From: Mycobacterium lacus
GTDB taxonomy: Bacteria > Actinomycetota > Actinomycetes > Mycobacteriales > Mycobacteriaceae
Direction of reading: 5' to 3'
Length of the DNA: 64,000 bases
Assembly: GCF_010731535.1 (NCBI RefSeq)
Contig: NZ_AP022581.1
Coordinates: forward strand, 1,497,952 to 1,561,951
A program made the translations under genes and the position numbers. Numbering within the stretch: position 1 is the stretch's first letter; each line of letters starts with the position of its first letter. Of the stretch, positions 44,242 through 54,259 are shown piece after piece. The notes below the pieces were generated by a model that saw only the letters and a program-made list of their open reading frames with translations, ran no database searches and had not been told where the DNA came from.

Positions 44242-47012
44242 ATGTCGTTTGTGGTGGTGGCGCCCGACGTGCTGGCGGCGGCAGCGACCGATCTGACCAG
44301 TATCGGTTCGACGATCAGCGCGGCCAACGCGGCGGCGGTGGCCCCGACGACGGCGGTGTTGGCCGCGGCCGAGGACGAGGTGTCGGCGGCCCTGGCGGCG
44401 TTGTTTGGTGCGCACGGCCAGGCCTATCAGGCGCTCAGCACTCAGGCGGCGGCGTTCCATGCGGGGTTTGTGCAGGCCTTGACCGCGGGCGCGGGTTCGT
44501 ATGCCGCTGCCGAGGCGGCCGCCGTCTCGCCGCTGCAGGCCCTGGAGCAGCAGGTGCTCAACGCGATCAACGCGCCCACGCTGGCGCTGTTGGGGCGCCC
44601 GCTGATCGGCGACGGCGCCAACGGGGCGCCGGGGACCGGGGCTAACGGTGGGGACGGCGGGATTTTGTGGGGTAACGGGGGCAACGGGGGGTCGGGGACG
44701 AGCGCGGGTGGGCCGGGCGGGCATGGCGGGGCGGCCGGGTTGTTCGGTAACGGCGGCGCCGGTGGAGCCGGCGGGAGCGTGGGCGGGGTTGGCCCGGCCG
44801 GGGCCGGCGGCGCCGGCGGCACCGGCGGGCTACTCGTCGGCAACGGCGGGCCGGCGGCGCCGGCGGGGTCTCCGGCGCGACCTTTGGAGTCAGTGGGGCC
44901 GGCGGGGCCGGCGGCAACGCGATCGGGCTGTTCGGTCACGGCGGGGCCGGCGGGGTGGGCGGTCAATCCGCGAGCGCTGGCACCGGTGGGTCCGGTGGGG
45001 CCGGTGGCCATGCCGGATTGTTCGGCGACGGCGGCAGAGGCGGTGCCGGTGCCACCGGCGGCGGCAGCGGCACCGGGGGGTCCGGGGGGGCTGGTGGGGC
45101 CGGCGGGATGCTCGCGGGCATCGGCGGGGCCGGCGGCGCCGGCGGGAGCGGCGGTACCGGCGGGGCCGGTGGGGCCGGCGGCGACGCCGGGCTGTTCGGT
45201 GACGGCGGCGCCGGTGGGGCCGGCGCGCAGGGCACTTCCGGCAGCGGCGCCGGCGGGCACGGCGGGGCCGGCGGCATGCTCGCCGGTGACGGCGGCGCGG
45301 GCGGCAACGGCGGCAACAACCCGATTAACGCTACCGGGGCCGGGGGGGCGGGCGGGGCCGGCGGGGCCGCCAGTGGGCTGTTCGGCAACGGTGGGGCCGG
45401 CGGGGCCGGTGGGCAGGGCGCGTTCGGCGCCGGCACCGGCGGGACCGGCGGGGCCGGCGGTCGCGGCGCGCTGCTCGTTGGCGACGGCGGCCTCGGCGGT
45501 AACGGCGGGGTGGGAAGATTGGTCGCCGGGGCCGGGGGCGCCGGTGGCACGGCCGGATTGATCGGCAGCGGCGGCGCCGGCGGGGTGGGCGGGCAGAACC
45601 TGAACCCCGCCGGCACGGGGGGCAACGGCGGCAATGGCGGCAACGCCCAGCTGATCGGCAACGGCGGTGCCGGCGGTAACCCCGGGATTGGGGTTGTTTC
45701 CGACGGTACCCGCGGAGCCGACGGCACCGGTGGGATCCTGTTGGGGTTGCCCGGTGATGGGGCGGCCGCCACCTCGCCGCTGCAGGTCGTGCAACAGGAG
45801 GTGCTCAACGTGATCAACGCGCCCACCCAGGCGCTGTTGGGGCGCCCGCTGATTGGCGACGGTGTCGACGGGGCCCCGGGGACCGGGGCTAACGGTGGGG
45901 ACGGCGGGATCTTGTTCGGTAACGGGGGCGACGGCGGGTCGGGCACGAGCGCGGGCGGGCCCGGCGGCCATGGCGGGGCGGCCGGGCTGTTCGGCAACGG
46001 CGGCGCCGGCGGCGCCGGCGGGAGCGTCACCGCCGGGGCAGCAGGGGCCGGCGGCGCCGGCGGCGCCGGCGGCCTAATCGTCGGCAACGGCGGGGTCGGC
46101 GGCGCCGGCGGGGTCTCCACCGACATCCTCGCCGGCGCCGGCGGCGCCGGCGGGGCGGGCGGCAACGCCATCGGGCTGTTCGGTAACGGCGGCGCCGGCG
46201 GGCAGGGAGCTGGCGGCACCGCCAGCGGCGGCGCCGGCGGCGTGGGCGGTCAGGGCGGCCTGTTCGTCGGCGCCGGCGGTGCCGGCGGCGCCGGCGGCAG
46301 CAGCAACAACGGCGCCGGGGCGGGCGGGGCGGGCGGCAACGCCATCGGGCTGTTCGGCAACGGTGGGGCCGGCGGCACCGGCGGACAGGGCACCCCGGCC
46401 GGCAGCGGTGGGGCCGGCGGCCATGCTGGGGTGTTTGGCACCGGCGGGGCGGGTGGCACCGGCGGCAACGGCTTCGACGCCGGCGCCGGCGGGGCCGGCG
46501 GGGCCGGCGGCATGCTCGCCGGCGACGGCGGGGCGGGTGGCACCGGCGGGAACAGCCAGAGGTTCGTCGGCGGGCTGGCCGGGGCCGGTGGGGCCGGCGG
46601 GGCCGCCATCGGGCTGTTCGGCAACGGTGGGGCCGGCGGCGCCGGCGGGCAGGGCGCCCTGGGTTTGAACGGCACCGGCGGGGCCGGCGGGGTCGGCGGT
46701 CGCGGCGCCCTGCTCGTTGGCGACGGCGGCGCCGGCGGTAACGGCGGCGCCGGCAGCAATGTCGCCGGCGACGGCGGCGCCGGCGGCATGGCCGCGCTGA
46801 TCGGCAGCGGCGGGGCCGGCGGGGTCGGCGGGCAGAACACGAGCGTCGCCGGTAAGGGGGGCAACGGCGGCGACGGCGGCAACGCGCAGCTGATCGGTAA
46901 CGGCGGTGACGGCGGTGACGCCGGGATCGGGGTTGTTTCCAACGGGACCGGCGGCACCGGCGGCACCGGTGGCACCGTGTTGGGCTTGCCCGGGACCACC
47001 GGGCAGATGTAG
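44242..47012 (+). pseudogene. PE_PGRS family gene with a frameshift, two fused PGRS modules
   Basis: The PE domain starts [18 protein letters not shown] at 44242 and runs about 95 residues to the linker that contains [13 protein letters not shown]. The Gly-Ala/Gly-Asn repeat follows. Near 44851 a run that should read GGGGCC has one G fewer (gggccggcgg). The first frame then goes out of register ([12 protein letters not shown]) and stops at 45561, while the Gly-rich frame continues to 47012. So this is either a real 1-nt deletion or a sequence error. A second copy of the PE-PGRS linker ([17 protein letters not shown]) begins near 45775. The final residues are [10 protein letters not shown]. 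Product would be exported by type VII secretion. Confidence 0.85.
45775..46027 (+). repeat. Second copy of the PE-PGRS linker and first PGRS block
   Basis: This segment repeats 44527-44780: both encode SPLQ, then [35 protein letters not shown] and [20 protein letters not shown]. It follows a module whose end ([10 protein letters not shown] then GIGVVS then LGLPG) is the same as the end of the whole gene. This is the signature of two PE_PGRS genes fused by recombination. Confidence 0.75.
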
Positions 47013-47160
47013 CCGGTGCAGTGCGGCCAACGACCCGCCTCGGCCACGTGGCGTTTGTGCGCGTGCGTGCCGCTACCCTAGCCTGAACACCGTCGCGCCC
47101 GGGCTGCGATGAGCCTGTGGCAGATCTTCCGGAAAGCAAGGATTACCAGGGGAGCATTTG

Positions 47161-48210
47161 GTGACGCAGGCGGCTACTGGACCGATGACCGACGCCGACC
47201 ACAGGGGAGCGAATCAGACCGACATTCTGGCGGTGGCCCGCGAACAGGTGCTGCAGCGCGGCGAGGGGTTGAATCGGGACCAGGTGCTGCGGGTGCTGCG
47301 GCTGCCCGACGACCGGCTCGAGGAACTGCTGGCGCTGGCCCACGAGGTGCGGATGCGCTGGTGCGGGCCCGAGGTCGAGGTCGAGGGCATCATCAGCCTG
47401 AAGACCGGTGGCTGCCCGGAGGATTGCCATTTCTGCTCCCAGTCCGGGCTGTTTGCCTCACCGGTGCGCAGCGCCTGGCTGGATATTCCCAGCCTGGTCG
47501 AGGCGGCCAAGCAGACCGCCAAGTCCGGCGCCACCGAGTTCTGCATCGTGGCCGCGGTCCGCGGACCCGACGACCGGCTCATGGCCCAGGTCGCGGCGGG
47601 CATCGAGGCGATTCGCGACGAGGTCGAGATCAACATCGCCTGCTCGCTGGGGATGCTGACCGCCGAGCAAGTCGACCAGCTCGCGGCGATGGGTGTGCAT
47701 CGTTACAACCACAACCTCGAGACCGCCCGCTCGTTCTTCCCCAACGTCGTCACCACGCACACCTGGGAGGAGCGCTGGCAGACGTTGTCGATGGTGCGTG
47801 ACGCCGGGATCCAGGTGTGCTGTGGCGGCATCCTCGGGATGGGGGAGACGCTGGAACAGCGCGCGGAGTTCGCCGTCGAGCTGGCCGAGCTCGGCCCCGA
47901 CGAGGTCCCGCTGAACTTCCTCAACCCGCGGCCTGGTACCCCCTTCGGCGACCTGGAGGTGATGCCCGCCGGCGAAGCGCTCAAGTCGGTGGCCGCCTTC
48001 CGGCTGGCGTTGCCGCGCACCATGTTGCGGTTCGCCGGTGGTCGCGAGATCACCCTCGGTGACCTCGGCGCCAAGCGGGGGATCCTGGGCGGCATCAACG
48101 CCGTGATCGTCGGAAACTATCTGACCACGCTCGGCCGGCCCGCCGAAGCCGATCTGGAACTGCTCGAAGACCTCCAGATGCCGATCAAGGCGCTCAACGC
48201 CAGCCTGTAG
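47161..48210 (+). CDS. bioB: Biotin synthase
   Basis: BioB is a radical SAM enzyme that inserts sulfur into dethiobiotin to give biotin. CPEDCHFC carries the CxxxCxxC triad for the [4Fe-4S] cluster; [18 protein letters not shown] and [10 protein letters not shown] are family signatures. The auxiliary [2Fe-2S] ligands also appear (the Cys of EFCIVAA and the INIACSLGM Cys). 349 residues, identical in length to the M. tuberculosis enzyme. Start is GTG at 47161, after ccaggggagcatttg. bsaP overlaps its stop by one base. It is separated from bioAFD by the PE_PGRS gene; in M. tuberculosis the gap holds the phiRv1 prophage region. Confidence 0.97.
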   Translation: MTQAATGPMTDADHRGANQTDILAVAREQVLQRGEGLNRDQVLRVLRLPDDRLEELLALAHEVRMRWCGPEVEVEGIISLKTGGCPEDCHFCSQSGLFASPVRSAWLDIPSLVEAAKQTAKSGATEFCIVAAVRGPDDRLMAQVAAGIEAIRDEVEINIACSLGMLTAEQVDQLAAMGVHRYNHNLETARSFFPNVVTTHTWEERWQTLSMVRDAGIQVCCGGILGMGETLEQRAEFAVELAELGPDEVPLNFLNPRPGTPFGDLEVMPAGEALKSVAAFRLALPRTMLRFAGGREITLGDLGAKRGILGGINAVIVGNYLTTLGRPAEADLELLEDLQMPIKALNASL

Positions 48211-48443
48211 TGGGAATCGTGGCCGCAACACCTGGCGCTCCGGTCGCCGCAGGCGTCTACAACGTCTACACCGGCGAATTGGCCGGCACGCCCAACCCCA
48301 CGGCGGCCCAGTTGGGGCTTGAGCCGCCGCGGTTCTGCGCGCAATGCGGGCGCCGGATGGTGGTGCAGGTTCGCCCCGACGGCTGGTGGGCACGGTGCTC
48401 GCGACACGGACAGGTGGACTCCGCCGGCCTGGAGCAGCGGTGA
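48210..48443 (+). CDS. bsaP: Biotin synthase auxiliary protein BsaP
   Basis: A 77-residue protein directly after bio[21 protein letters not shown] and [11 protein letters not shown] carry three cysteines (CxxC plus Cys) and a histidine, a likely iron-sulfur or zinc site. The M. tuberculosis counterpart, Rv1590, has been reported as an auxiliary protein that biotin synthase needs in mycobacteria. GTG at 48210 overlaps the bioB TAG by one base, and its stop overlaps the next GTG. The coupling of bioB and bsaP agrees with joint action in the dethiobiotin to biotin step. Confidence 0.85.
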   Translation: MGIVAATPGAPVAAGVYNVYTGELAGTPNPTAAQLGLEPPRFCAQCGRRMVVQVRPDGWWARCSRHGQVDSAGLEQR

Positions 48444-49129
48444 CCGAAGAAGCCGAACCCGCGGAACCCCGGCCGCCCGGCGCCCCGCACACGTCGCGTT
48501 CCCGCGCGATCGTCGTCGTGACGCTGGGCCTAGCGGCAACGGGTGTGCTCGTCGGCGCGCTGTGGGCGTGGATCGCCCCTGCGATCCACGCGGTGGTGGC
48601 CCTCACCCGCTCGGGCGAGCGGGTGCACGATTATCTGGGCACCGAATCCAGCAACTTCTTCGTCGCGCCGTTTCTGATGCTCGGGCTCTTGAATGTGGTG
48701 GCGGTGGTGGCCTCCGTGCTGGTGTGGCAGTGGCGGGCACACCGGGGGCCGGGCATGGTCGTCGGGCTCTCGACCGGTTTGGTGGCCGCTGCGGCGGCCG
48801 CCGCGGCAGTGGGGGCCGTGTTGGTTCGGCTGCGTTACGGCGCGTTGGATTTCGACGTGGTAGCGCTATCGGGAGCCGACCACAAGCTGGCCTATGTCAC
48901 CCAGGCACCGCCGGTCTTTTTCGACCGCCGGCCATCGCTGGTGGCCGCCACCCTGCTGTCGCCGGCCGCCGCCGCCGCACTGGTATATGCCTTGCTCGCG
49001 GCCGGTAACGCACGCGATGACCTGGGCGGCTACCCGCCGGTCGACGCGTCGTCGAAGCCGCTGGCCGTGACGCCCGAAGCCGCGGAAGCCGCCGTGTCCA
49101 CAGCCGGGCGTCACAGCGGGCGGCGGTGA
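48440..49129 (+). CDS. DUF2567 family membrane protein (Rv1591 orthologue)
   Basis: A 229-residue membrane protein. After a Pro-rich start it has four hydrophobic stretches ([40 protein letters not shown] and two more). GTG at 48440 overlaps the bsaP stop (GTGA). The family is of unknown function and often follows bioB in mycobacteria. The 3' end overlaps the convergent lipase gene by 19 nt. Nothing in the sequence ties it to biotin transport, but operon position makes this worth noting. Confidence 0.85.
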   Translation: MTEEAEPAEPRPPGAPHTSRSRAIVVVTLGLAATGVLVGALWAWIAPAIHAVVALTRSGERVHDYLGTESSNFFVAPFLMLGLLNVVAVVASVLVWQWRAHRGPGMVVGLSTGLVAAAAAAAAVGAVLVRLRYGALDFDVVALSGADHKLAYVTQAPPVFFDRRPSLVAATLLSPAAAAALVYALLAAGNARDDLGGYPPVDASSKPLAVTPEAAEAAVSTAGRHSGRR

Positions 49130-50451
49130 AGCTTCCTGCCAGTGATGACCTTGGCCGCGATCTTGACCAGTCGAGCCATCCCGATGTAGGTCATCGGATT
49201 GAACATGGTCGGCCACGTGGTCCTGATCAGATGGTCGGTCAGCGGTCGGCGCTCGAACCGGTCGGTGAGCCAGCGAAGTGTCATCGGGGCGGACAGCGGG
49301 TGCAGGCAGATATGTTCGTTGAAGGCGTCCCGATGGTAGGTGACCTGGGCGCCGCCGGCCGAATACGCGTCGGCCAGCGCGTCGATGTCGTCGACGGCGA
49401 TGAGGTAGTCGTGCACGGCTTGCACGATCAACACCGGCGGTGTCGGCACTGAGGCGCCAAGCTTGATGTCGGCGAAGACACGCACAACCTCCGGCGTTGA
49501 CAGGATGTCCTCGAGCGGTTTGTCGAGAAAGTCGCCCAAGTCCCTGTTCGCCACGCGCAGGACGGCTTCCGCCGTCGTCATGGTCTCCAGCCGCTTGAGC
49601 AGCTCGCGACCCTCTTCGTTGGTGTGCTCTTTGATCACCCGCTCCAGGCCGGGATAGGCGTGTGCGAGCGCGGCCACCATCAGCGCCGGAAGACCAGTCA
49701 GCAAGGTGCCGTTGAGCCTGCGGAACGTGTGGCCCAAGTCGCCGACGGGGGAGCCCAGCACGACCCCGACGATGTCGAGCTCAGGTGCGTACCCGCCGGA
49801 TACCTCGGCCGCCCAGGCGCTGGCCAGCCCGCCGCCGGAATACCCCCACAGGCCGATCGGCGCCGACTCGGACAGACCTAGGCGCTCTGAACCCAAGGCG
49901 GCGCGGATGCCGTCCAGGACGCGGTAGCCGGGTTCGTAGGGTGTGCCCCACAGCCCCTGCAGCCCTTCGTGGTCCGGTACCGAGACCGCCCAACCCTCGG
50001 CGAGTGCGGCGGTGATCAGCAGGAGCTCGAGCTGCGTCAGTGACCCGAGCGCCTTGGCCCTGCGCCGCAGCGCATAGGACGGAAAACAGCGCGATGCCAT
50101 GGCGTCGATCGCGCACTGGTAGGACAGCAGCGGCACGGGCTTTTCGGGAGTCAAGTCGGCCGGGACGATCACTGTGGTGACCGCCGCCTCGGGGTTGCCG
50201 TTCATGTCCATCGTCCGGTACAGCAACTGGGTCGCACTGAGGCGCTGCGGTATGAGACCCAAAAACGCCAGCTCAACGTCGCGCGAGCGCAGCACCGTAC
50301 CGGGCTGGGCATGGTGGTAGCCGAGCGGCGGCTGGTAGAACGGGTCGTCCGACGGCAGCAGCGGGCGTACCTTGCGCTGCAACTCCTCGTGCGGCGGGCG
50401 GCCTATCCACTCCGCGGCGCGCGCCCCCGCCAGATTGCCGAGCTCCACCAT
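49111..50451 (-). CDS. Secretory lipase-type alpha/beta hydrolase (Rv1592c orthologue)
   Basis: A 446-residue alpha/beta hydrolase of the LIP family. [14 protein letters not shown] carries the nucleophile Ser in GYSGG, while [16 protein letters not shown] holds the acid Asp, and [12 protein letters not shown] the catalytic His. ATG at 50451 ([15 protein letters not shown]) gives the same length as the M. tuberculosis lipase Rv1592c. No clear signal peptide is present, despite the family name. A 19-nt overlap with the convergent DUF2567 gene is seen. Probable substrate is acylglycerol or short-chain ester. Confidence 0.92.
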   Translation of the reverse strand: MVELGNLAGARAAEWIGRPPHEELQRKVRPLLPSDDPFYQPPLGYHHAQPGTVLRSRDVELAFLGLIPQRLSATQLLYRTMDMNGNPEAAVTTVIVPADLTPEKPVPLLSYQCAIDAMASRCFPSYALRRRAKALGSLTQLELLLITAALAEGWAVSVPDHEGLQGLWGTPYEPGYRVLDGIRAALGSERLGLSESAPIGLWGYSGGGLASAWAAEVSGGYAPELDIVGVVLGSPVGDLGHTFRRLNGTLLTGLPALMVAALAHAYPGLERVIKEHTNEEGRELLKRLETMTTAEAVLRVANRDLGDFLDKPLEDILSTPEVVRVFADIKLGASVPTPPVLIVQAVHDYLIAVDDIDALADAYSAGGAQVTYHRDAFNEHICLHPLSAPMTLRWLTDRFERRPLTDHLIRTTWPTMFNPMTYIGMARLVKIAAKVITGRKLHRRPL

Positions 50452-50785
50452 TGAGGCTCCCTTCGTGGCCACCGGCATCCTCGCGCCCGAACGATCCCGA
50501 ATGAAACGCGCAGGTAGCCTAGTCACACTTCGGCGCCGGCACCTCATCGGCGGCCAGCGCCTCTTAACCAAGTCTTATGCAGTCTTATCTGACTCTTATG
50601 CAATTTACCGTCATCGACGCCAAATCGGAATTCGGGCGCGGCGTGCGGCGCGTCACATTCGGCGCGTTATCCCACAAATTGGCAGGTATCTGACAGCGAG
50701 TTCGAAGAATCGAAAACAAGTGCTCCGCCCGGATGTGATACGAGGGCCATAACGTTGAGCGCTGCGACAGTACTTTCGAACGGGT
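50452..50785. other. Intergenic region with phased direct repeats, upstream of the lipase
   Basis: A 334-nt gap between the lipase start (50451) and the end of nrtR (50786), both on the minus strand. AGTCTTATGC (50571-50580), AGTCTTATCT (50581-50590) and GACTCTTATGC (50591-50601) form three direct repeats with a period of 10-11 bp, upstream of the lipase. The rest is less GC-rich than the genes and has no supported reading frame. The repeats could be a regulator site on one face of the helix. Confidence 0.5.
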
Positions 50786-51508
50786 TTAAGGCTGGCCGGG
50801 AGGTCGAAGTGCCGCGAATTCGTCGGTGACCCGCAGCTGGGAATCGGTGAAGCGGTACAACGCCGCCGGGCGACCGCCGCTGCGGCCGGACTGCGCGATA
50901 GTCCCCGTCTGGACGATGACATTGCGACGGGCTAGCACCCGCTGCAGGTTGGTCGCATCGACCTGATAGCCCAGCGCTGCGCCATAGATATCGCGCAGCG
51001 CGGAGAGCGCGAATTCTCTTGGCGCCAAGGCGAATCCGATGTTGGTGTACGACATCTTGGCGATCAGTCTGGCCCGGGCGTGGGTCACCATCGGGCCGTG
51101 GTCAAATGCCATCGGTGGCAGGGAACTTACCGGGTGCCAGCGGGTGTCCGGGGGCAGTTCGGGGGTGGCGGGGGAGGGCACCAGCCCAAGGAAGGTCGAT
51201 GCGATCACCCGGGTGCCCGGCACCCGGTGCGGGTCGGAGAACACCGCGAGCTGTTCCAGGTGTGCCAACTCTCGCAAGTCGACCTTCTCGGCGAGTTGGC
51301 GCCGAACCGAGGTGGTCATGTCCTCGTCGTTGCGCAGCCGCCCGCCCGGCAGCGACCAAGCGCCCCGTTGCGGCTCCCGGGCGCGTTCCCATAACAGCAC
51401 GTTAAGTTGTGGTTTTTCTGTTTGAGAGCCCCCCTTAATCTGCCCCGTAACCTCGCGGACCTGGAACACGACCGCGAGCACTTCGTGAGCGGTGCTACCA
51501 TTGGGCAT
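50786..51508 (-). CDS. nrtR: Nudix-type transcription regulator NrtR for NAD synthesis (Rv1593c orthologue)
   Basis: A 240-residue protein with a Nudix domain and a C-terminal winged helix. The Nudix box is degenerate: [22 protein letters not shown] keeps the Gly but has RQ and EK where catalysis needs RE and EE, so it should bind rather than cut its ligand. Its C-terminal end ([14 protein letters not shown]) is the wing of the HTH. Orthologues repress de novo NAD genes in response to a NAD metabolite such as ADP-ribose or NAD. Start ATG at 51508 ([13 protein letters not shown]) is divergent from nadA over 48 nt with a shared operator. Confidence 0.9.
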   Translation of the reverse strand: MPNGSTAHEVLAVVFQVREVTGQIKGGSQTEKPQLNVLLWERAREPQRGAWSLPGGRLRNDEDMTTSVRRQLAEKVDLRELAHLEQLAVFSDPHRVPGTRVIASTFLGLVPSPATPELPPDTRWHPVSSLPPMAFDHGPMVTHARARLIAKMSYTNIGFALAPREFALSALRDIYGAALGYQVDATNLQRVLARRNVIVQTGTIAQSGRSGGRPAALYRFTDSQLRVTDEFAALRPPGQP

Positions 51509-51509
51509 G

Positions 51510-51530
51510 TTTTCGATTATAAGTCGAAAA
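51510..51530. promoter_or_regulatory. NrtR operator palindrome between nrtR and nadA
   Basis: TTTTCGA at 51510-51516 and TCGAAAA at 51524-51530 form an inverted repeat with a 7-nt spacer (ttataag). It starts 2 bp beyond the nrtR ATG and lies 26 nt before the nadA ATG, so NrtR bound here could control both genes. Low GC content compared with its surroundings suggests an operator/promoter. Confidence 0.7.
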
Positions 51531-51556
51531 CCTCCTCGCGCGCGAAAGGAGCGGCC

Positions 51557-52606
51557 ATGACGATTTTGGATCGCACGGACCGGCTCGCGGACGACATGAC
51601 GGACCGCATCGTCAACACGCCTACCGGCTACACGGGGGTGGACGGCGACGAGCAGTGGGCCGCCGAGGTCCGCCGACTGGCGCGCTTGCGTGGCGCCACC
51701 GTGCTGGCGCACAACTACCAACTGCCGGCCATCCAGGACGTCGCCGACCACGTGGGGGATTCGCTGGCGCTGTCACGCATCGCCGCCGAGGCGCCCGAAG
51801 ACACCATCGTGTTCTGTGGCGTGCACTTCATGGCCGAGACCGCCAAGATTCTCAGCCCGCACAAGACCGTCCTGATTCCGGATCAGCGGGCCGGCTGCTC
51901 GCTGGCCGACTCGATCACCCCCGACGAGCTGCGTGCGTGGAAGCAAGACCATCCCGATGCTGTCGTCGTCTCCTACGTCAACACCACGGCGGCGGTGAAG
52001 GCGCTCACCGACATCTGCTGCACGTCGTCCAACGCGGTCGAAGTGGTGCAGTCCATCGACCCCGATCGCGAGGTGCTTTTCTGCCCGGACCAGTTCCTCG
52101 GCGCCCACGTCCGCCGCGTGACCGGCCGCAAGAACCTGCATGTCTGGGCCGGCGAATGCCACGTGCATGCCGGGATCAACGGCGACGAGCTCGCCGATCA
52201 GGCCCGCTTGCACCCCGATGCCGAGCTGTTTGTACACCCCGAATGTGGTTGTGCTACTTCGGCGTTGTACCTCGCTGGCGAAGGCGCCTTCCCGGCGGAC
52301 CGGGTGAAGATCCTGTCCACCGGCGGCATGCTTGATGCGGCACACGAGACGCGCGCGCGCAGGGTTCTGGTCGCCACCGAGGTCGGCATGTTGTATCAGC
52401 TGCGCCGAGCGGCACCGGGTGTCGACTTCCGCGCGGTCAATGACCGCGCGTCGTGCAGGTACATGAAGATGATCACCCCCGCGGCCTTGTTGCGTTGCCT
52501 GGTAGCGGGGGCCGACGAGGTCCACGTCGATCCGGAAATCGCAGCGGCCGGCCGCCGCAGTGTGCAGCGAATGATCGAAATCGGGCAGCCGGGCGGCGGC
52601 GAATGA
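51557..52606 (+). CDS. nadA: Quinolinate synthase
   Basis: NadA condenses iminoaspartate with dihydroxyacetone phosphate to quinolinate, using a [4Fe-4S] cluster. The three cluster cysteines fall in [18 protein letters not shown] and VHPECGC, with STGGML and [11 protein letters not shown] as further signatures. 349 residues. Start is ATG at 51557 with AAAGGA upstream. Its stop overlaps the nadB ATG (ATGA). It is the first gene of nadA-nadB-nadC, the de novo NAD pathway, and is likely repressed by the divergent NrtR. Confidence 0.97.
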   Translation: MTILDRTDRLADDMTDRIVNTPTGYTGVDGDEQWAAEVRRLARLRGATVLAHNYQLPAIQDVADHVGDSLALSRIAAEAPEDTIVFCGVHFMAETAKILSPHKTVLIPDQRAGCSLADSITPDELRAWKQDHPDAVVVSYVNTTAAVKALTDICCTSSNAVEVVQSIDPDREVLFCPDQFLGAHVRRVTGRKNLHVWAGECHVHAGINGDELADQARLHPDAELFVHPECGCATSALYLAGEGAFPADRVKILSTGGMLDAAHETRARRVLVATEVGMLYQLRRAAPGVDFRAVNDRASCRYMKMITPAALLRCLVAGADEVHVDPEIAAAGRRSVQRMIEIGQPGGGE

Positions 52607-54198
52607 ACGCCGGTCCCGCTTGGCGGGATGCGGCCGACGTCGTCGTGATCGGGACCGGCGTCGCCGGATTGGCGGCCGCGCTCGCAGCCCATCGCGCCGG
52701 GCGCAGGGTCGTCGTGCTCAGCAAGGCGGACAGGCGGTGCGGGGCGACCGCGACGCACTACGCGCAAGGCGGCATCGCGGTGGTGCTGCCCGACAACCCG
52801 GAAGACGGGGATTCGATCGACGCTCACGTCGCCGACACCCTGGCCGCTGGCGCGGGTATGTGCGATCCAGACGCGGTGTACTCGATCGTCGCCGACGGCT
52901 ACCGCGCGGTGGCTGAATTGGTCGGCGACGGGGCGCGGTTCGACGAGTCGGCCCCAGGCCGCTGGGCGCTGACGCGCGAAGGTGGGCACTCCCGGCGGCG
53001 CATCGTGCACGCGGGCGGCGACGCCACCGGCGCCGAGGTCCAGCGGGTGCTCGACCATGCGGCCGGCGTGCTGGACATCCGCACCAGCCACGTGGCCCTG
53101 CGAGTGCTGCACGACGGGATCGCGGTGACCGGGGTGCTTGCCGTCAATCCCGACGGATCGGGTGTCATCAGCGCACCGTCGGTGGTGGTGGCCACCGGCG
53201 GGCTCGGGCATCTCTACAGCGACACCACCAATCCAGGCGGCTCCACCGCCGACGGCATCGCGTTGGGGCTGTGGGCCGGCGTCGCGGTCAGCGATCTCGA
53301 GTTCGTCCAGTTCCACCCGACGATGCTGTTCGACGGCCGCGGACGTTGTGCCGGCGGCCGCCGGCCGCTGATCACCGAGGCAATTCGCGGTGAGGGTGCG
53401 ACATTGCTTGACAGGCAAGGCAATTCGATCACTGCCGGCGTTCATCCGATGGGCGACCTGGCGCCGCGCGACGTCGTCGCGGCCGCCATCGACGCGCGGT
53501 TGAAGGCGACGGGCGATCCGTGTGTTTACCTCGACGCCCGTGGCATCGAGGGCTTCGAGTCGCGGTTTCCGACCGTCACCGCGGCGTGCCGGAGCGCCGG
53601 AATCGACCCGGTCCGGCAACCCATCCCGGTTGTTCCGGGAGCGCACTACAGCTGTGGCGGCATCGTCACCGATGTGTACGGCCAAACCGAGCTGATCGGG
53701 TTGTACGCCGCCGGCGAGGTGGCCCGCACCGGCATGCACGGTGCCAACCGGCTGGCCTCGAACAGCCTGCTGGAAGGCTTGGTGGTGGGTGGTCGCGCCG
53801 GAAGGGCCGCGGCGGAGCACGCGGCGGTGGCCGGGCGTCGCCGCGCGGTGTTGCCCGAGCCGATTGCCCACGCTGCGCCGACGCGCCGCGAGCTGCAACG
53901 CGCGATGAGCCGGTTCGCCTCGGTGGTCCGCGACGCCGTGGGGCTGCAGCGATTGTCCGACGCACTGTCGGCGGCGCCGGTTCGTGACGTGGCGGCCCGT
54001 CGCGACTTCGAGGACGTCGCGTTGACGCTGACCGCCCGTGCGGTGGCGGTCGCGGCCCTGGCCCGCAACGAAAGCCGCGGCTGTCACCACCGCGCGGAGT
54101 ACCCGGGTGCCGCGGCCGACCAAGCGCGAAGCACTGTGGTCCGGCTGGCTGACGACCACCAGGCCGTGCTGGTGGAGGCGCTGGCGGCGGTCGGCTGA
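52603..54198 (+). CDS. nadB: L-aspartate oxidase
   Basis: NadB oxidises aspartate to iminoaspartate with [18 protein letters not shown] near residues 13-27 binds FAD, and [13 protein letters not shown] and [11 protein letters not shown] are active-site segments shared with the succinate dehydrogenase family. [20 protein letters not shown] is also conserved. 531 residues; start ATG at 52603 overlaps nadA. A 61-nt gap with a palindromic repeat separates it from nadC. NadA and NadB act in sequence, passing the unstable iminoaspartate. Confidence 0.97.
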   Translation: MNAGPAWRDAADVVVIGTGVAGLAAALAAHRAGRRVVVLSKADRRCGATATHYAQGGIAVVLPDNPEDGDSIDAHVADTLAAGAGMCDPDAVYSIVADGYRAVAELVGDGARFDESAPGRWALTREGGHSRRRIVHAGGDATGAEVQRVLDHAAGVLDIRTSHVALRVLHDGIAVTGVLAVNPDGSGVISAPSVVVATGGLGHLYSDTTNPGGSTADGIALGLWAGVAVSDLEFVQFHPTMLFDGRGRCAGGRRPLITEAIRGEGATLLDRQGNSITAGVHPMGDLAPRDVVAAAIDARLKATGDPCVYLDARGIEGFESRFPTVTAACRSAGIDPVRQPIPVVPGAHYSCGGIVTDVYGQTELIGLYAAGEVARTGMHGANRLASNSLLEGLVVGGRAGRAAAEHAAVAGRRRAVLPEPIAHAAPTRRELQRAMSRFASVVRDAVGLQRLSDALSAAPVRDVAARRDFEDVALTLTARAVAVAALARNESRGCHHRAEYPGAAADQARSTVVRLADDHQAVLVEALAAVG

Positions 54199-54220
54199 TG
54201 CCCGCGCCGGCGACGATGCA

Positions 54221-54257
54221 GTGGCGGCACCTCCCGCTTTGCGGGGGAGAGCGGCGC
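54221..54257 (-). repeat. Palindromic mycobacterial repeat in the nadB-nadC gap
   Basis: CCCGC-TTT-GCGGG (54233-54245) flanked by GGTGCCgCCAC on the opposite strand. Read on the minus strand it matches the element inserted in dnaE1 (11887-11933). It fills most of the nadB-nadC spacer, which is otherwise overlap-length in related operons, and ends 2 nt before the nadC ATG; the nadC ribosome site may be gggggagag within it. Confidence 0.6.
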
Positions 54258-54259
54258 TA

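Noticed and set aside
47085..47110. A BioQ-like operator upstream of bioB (tgaacaccg)
   Set aside because: Only one half resembles such a site and no inverted partner is found, so it is not supported.
44442..47139. Long minus-strand Pro/Ala- or Arg-rich frames opposite the PE_PGRS gene
   Set aside because: The GC-rich Gly repeats leave all frames open; these frames have no domain or ribosome site, and the plus strand encodes a PE domain.
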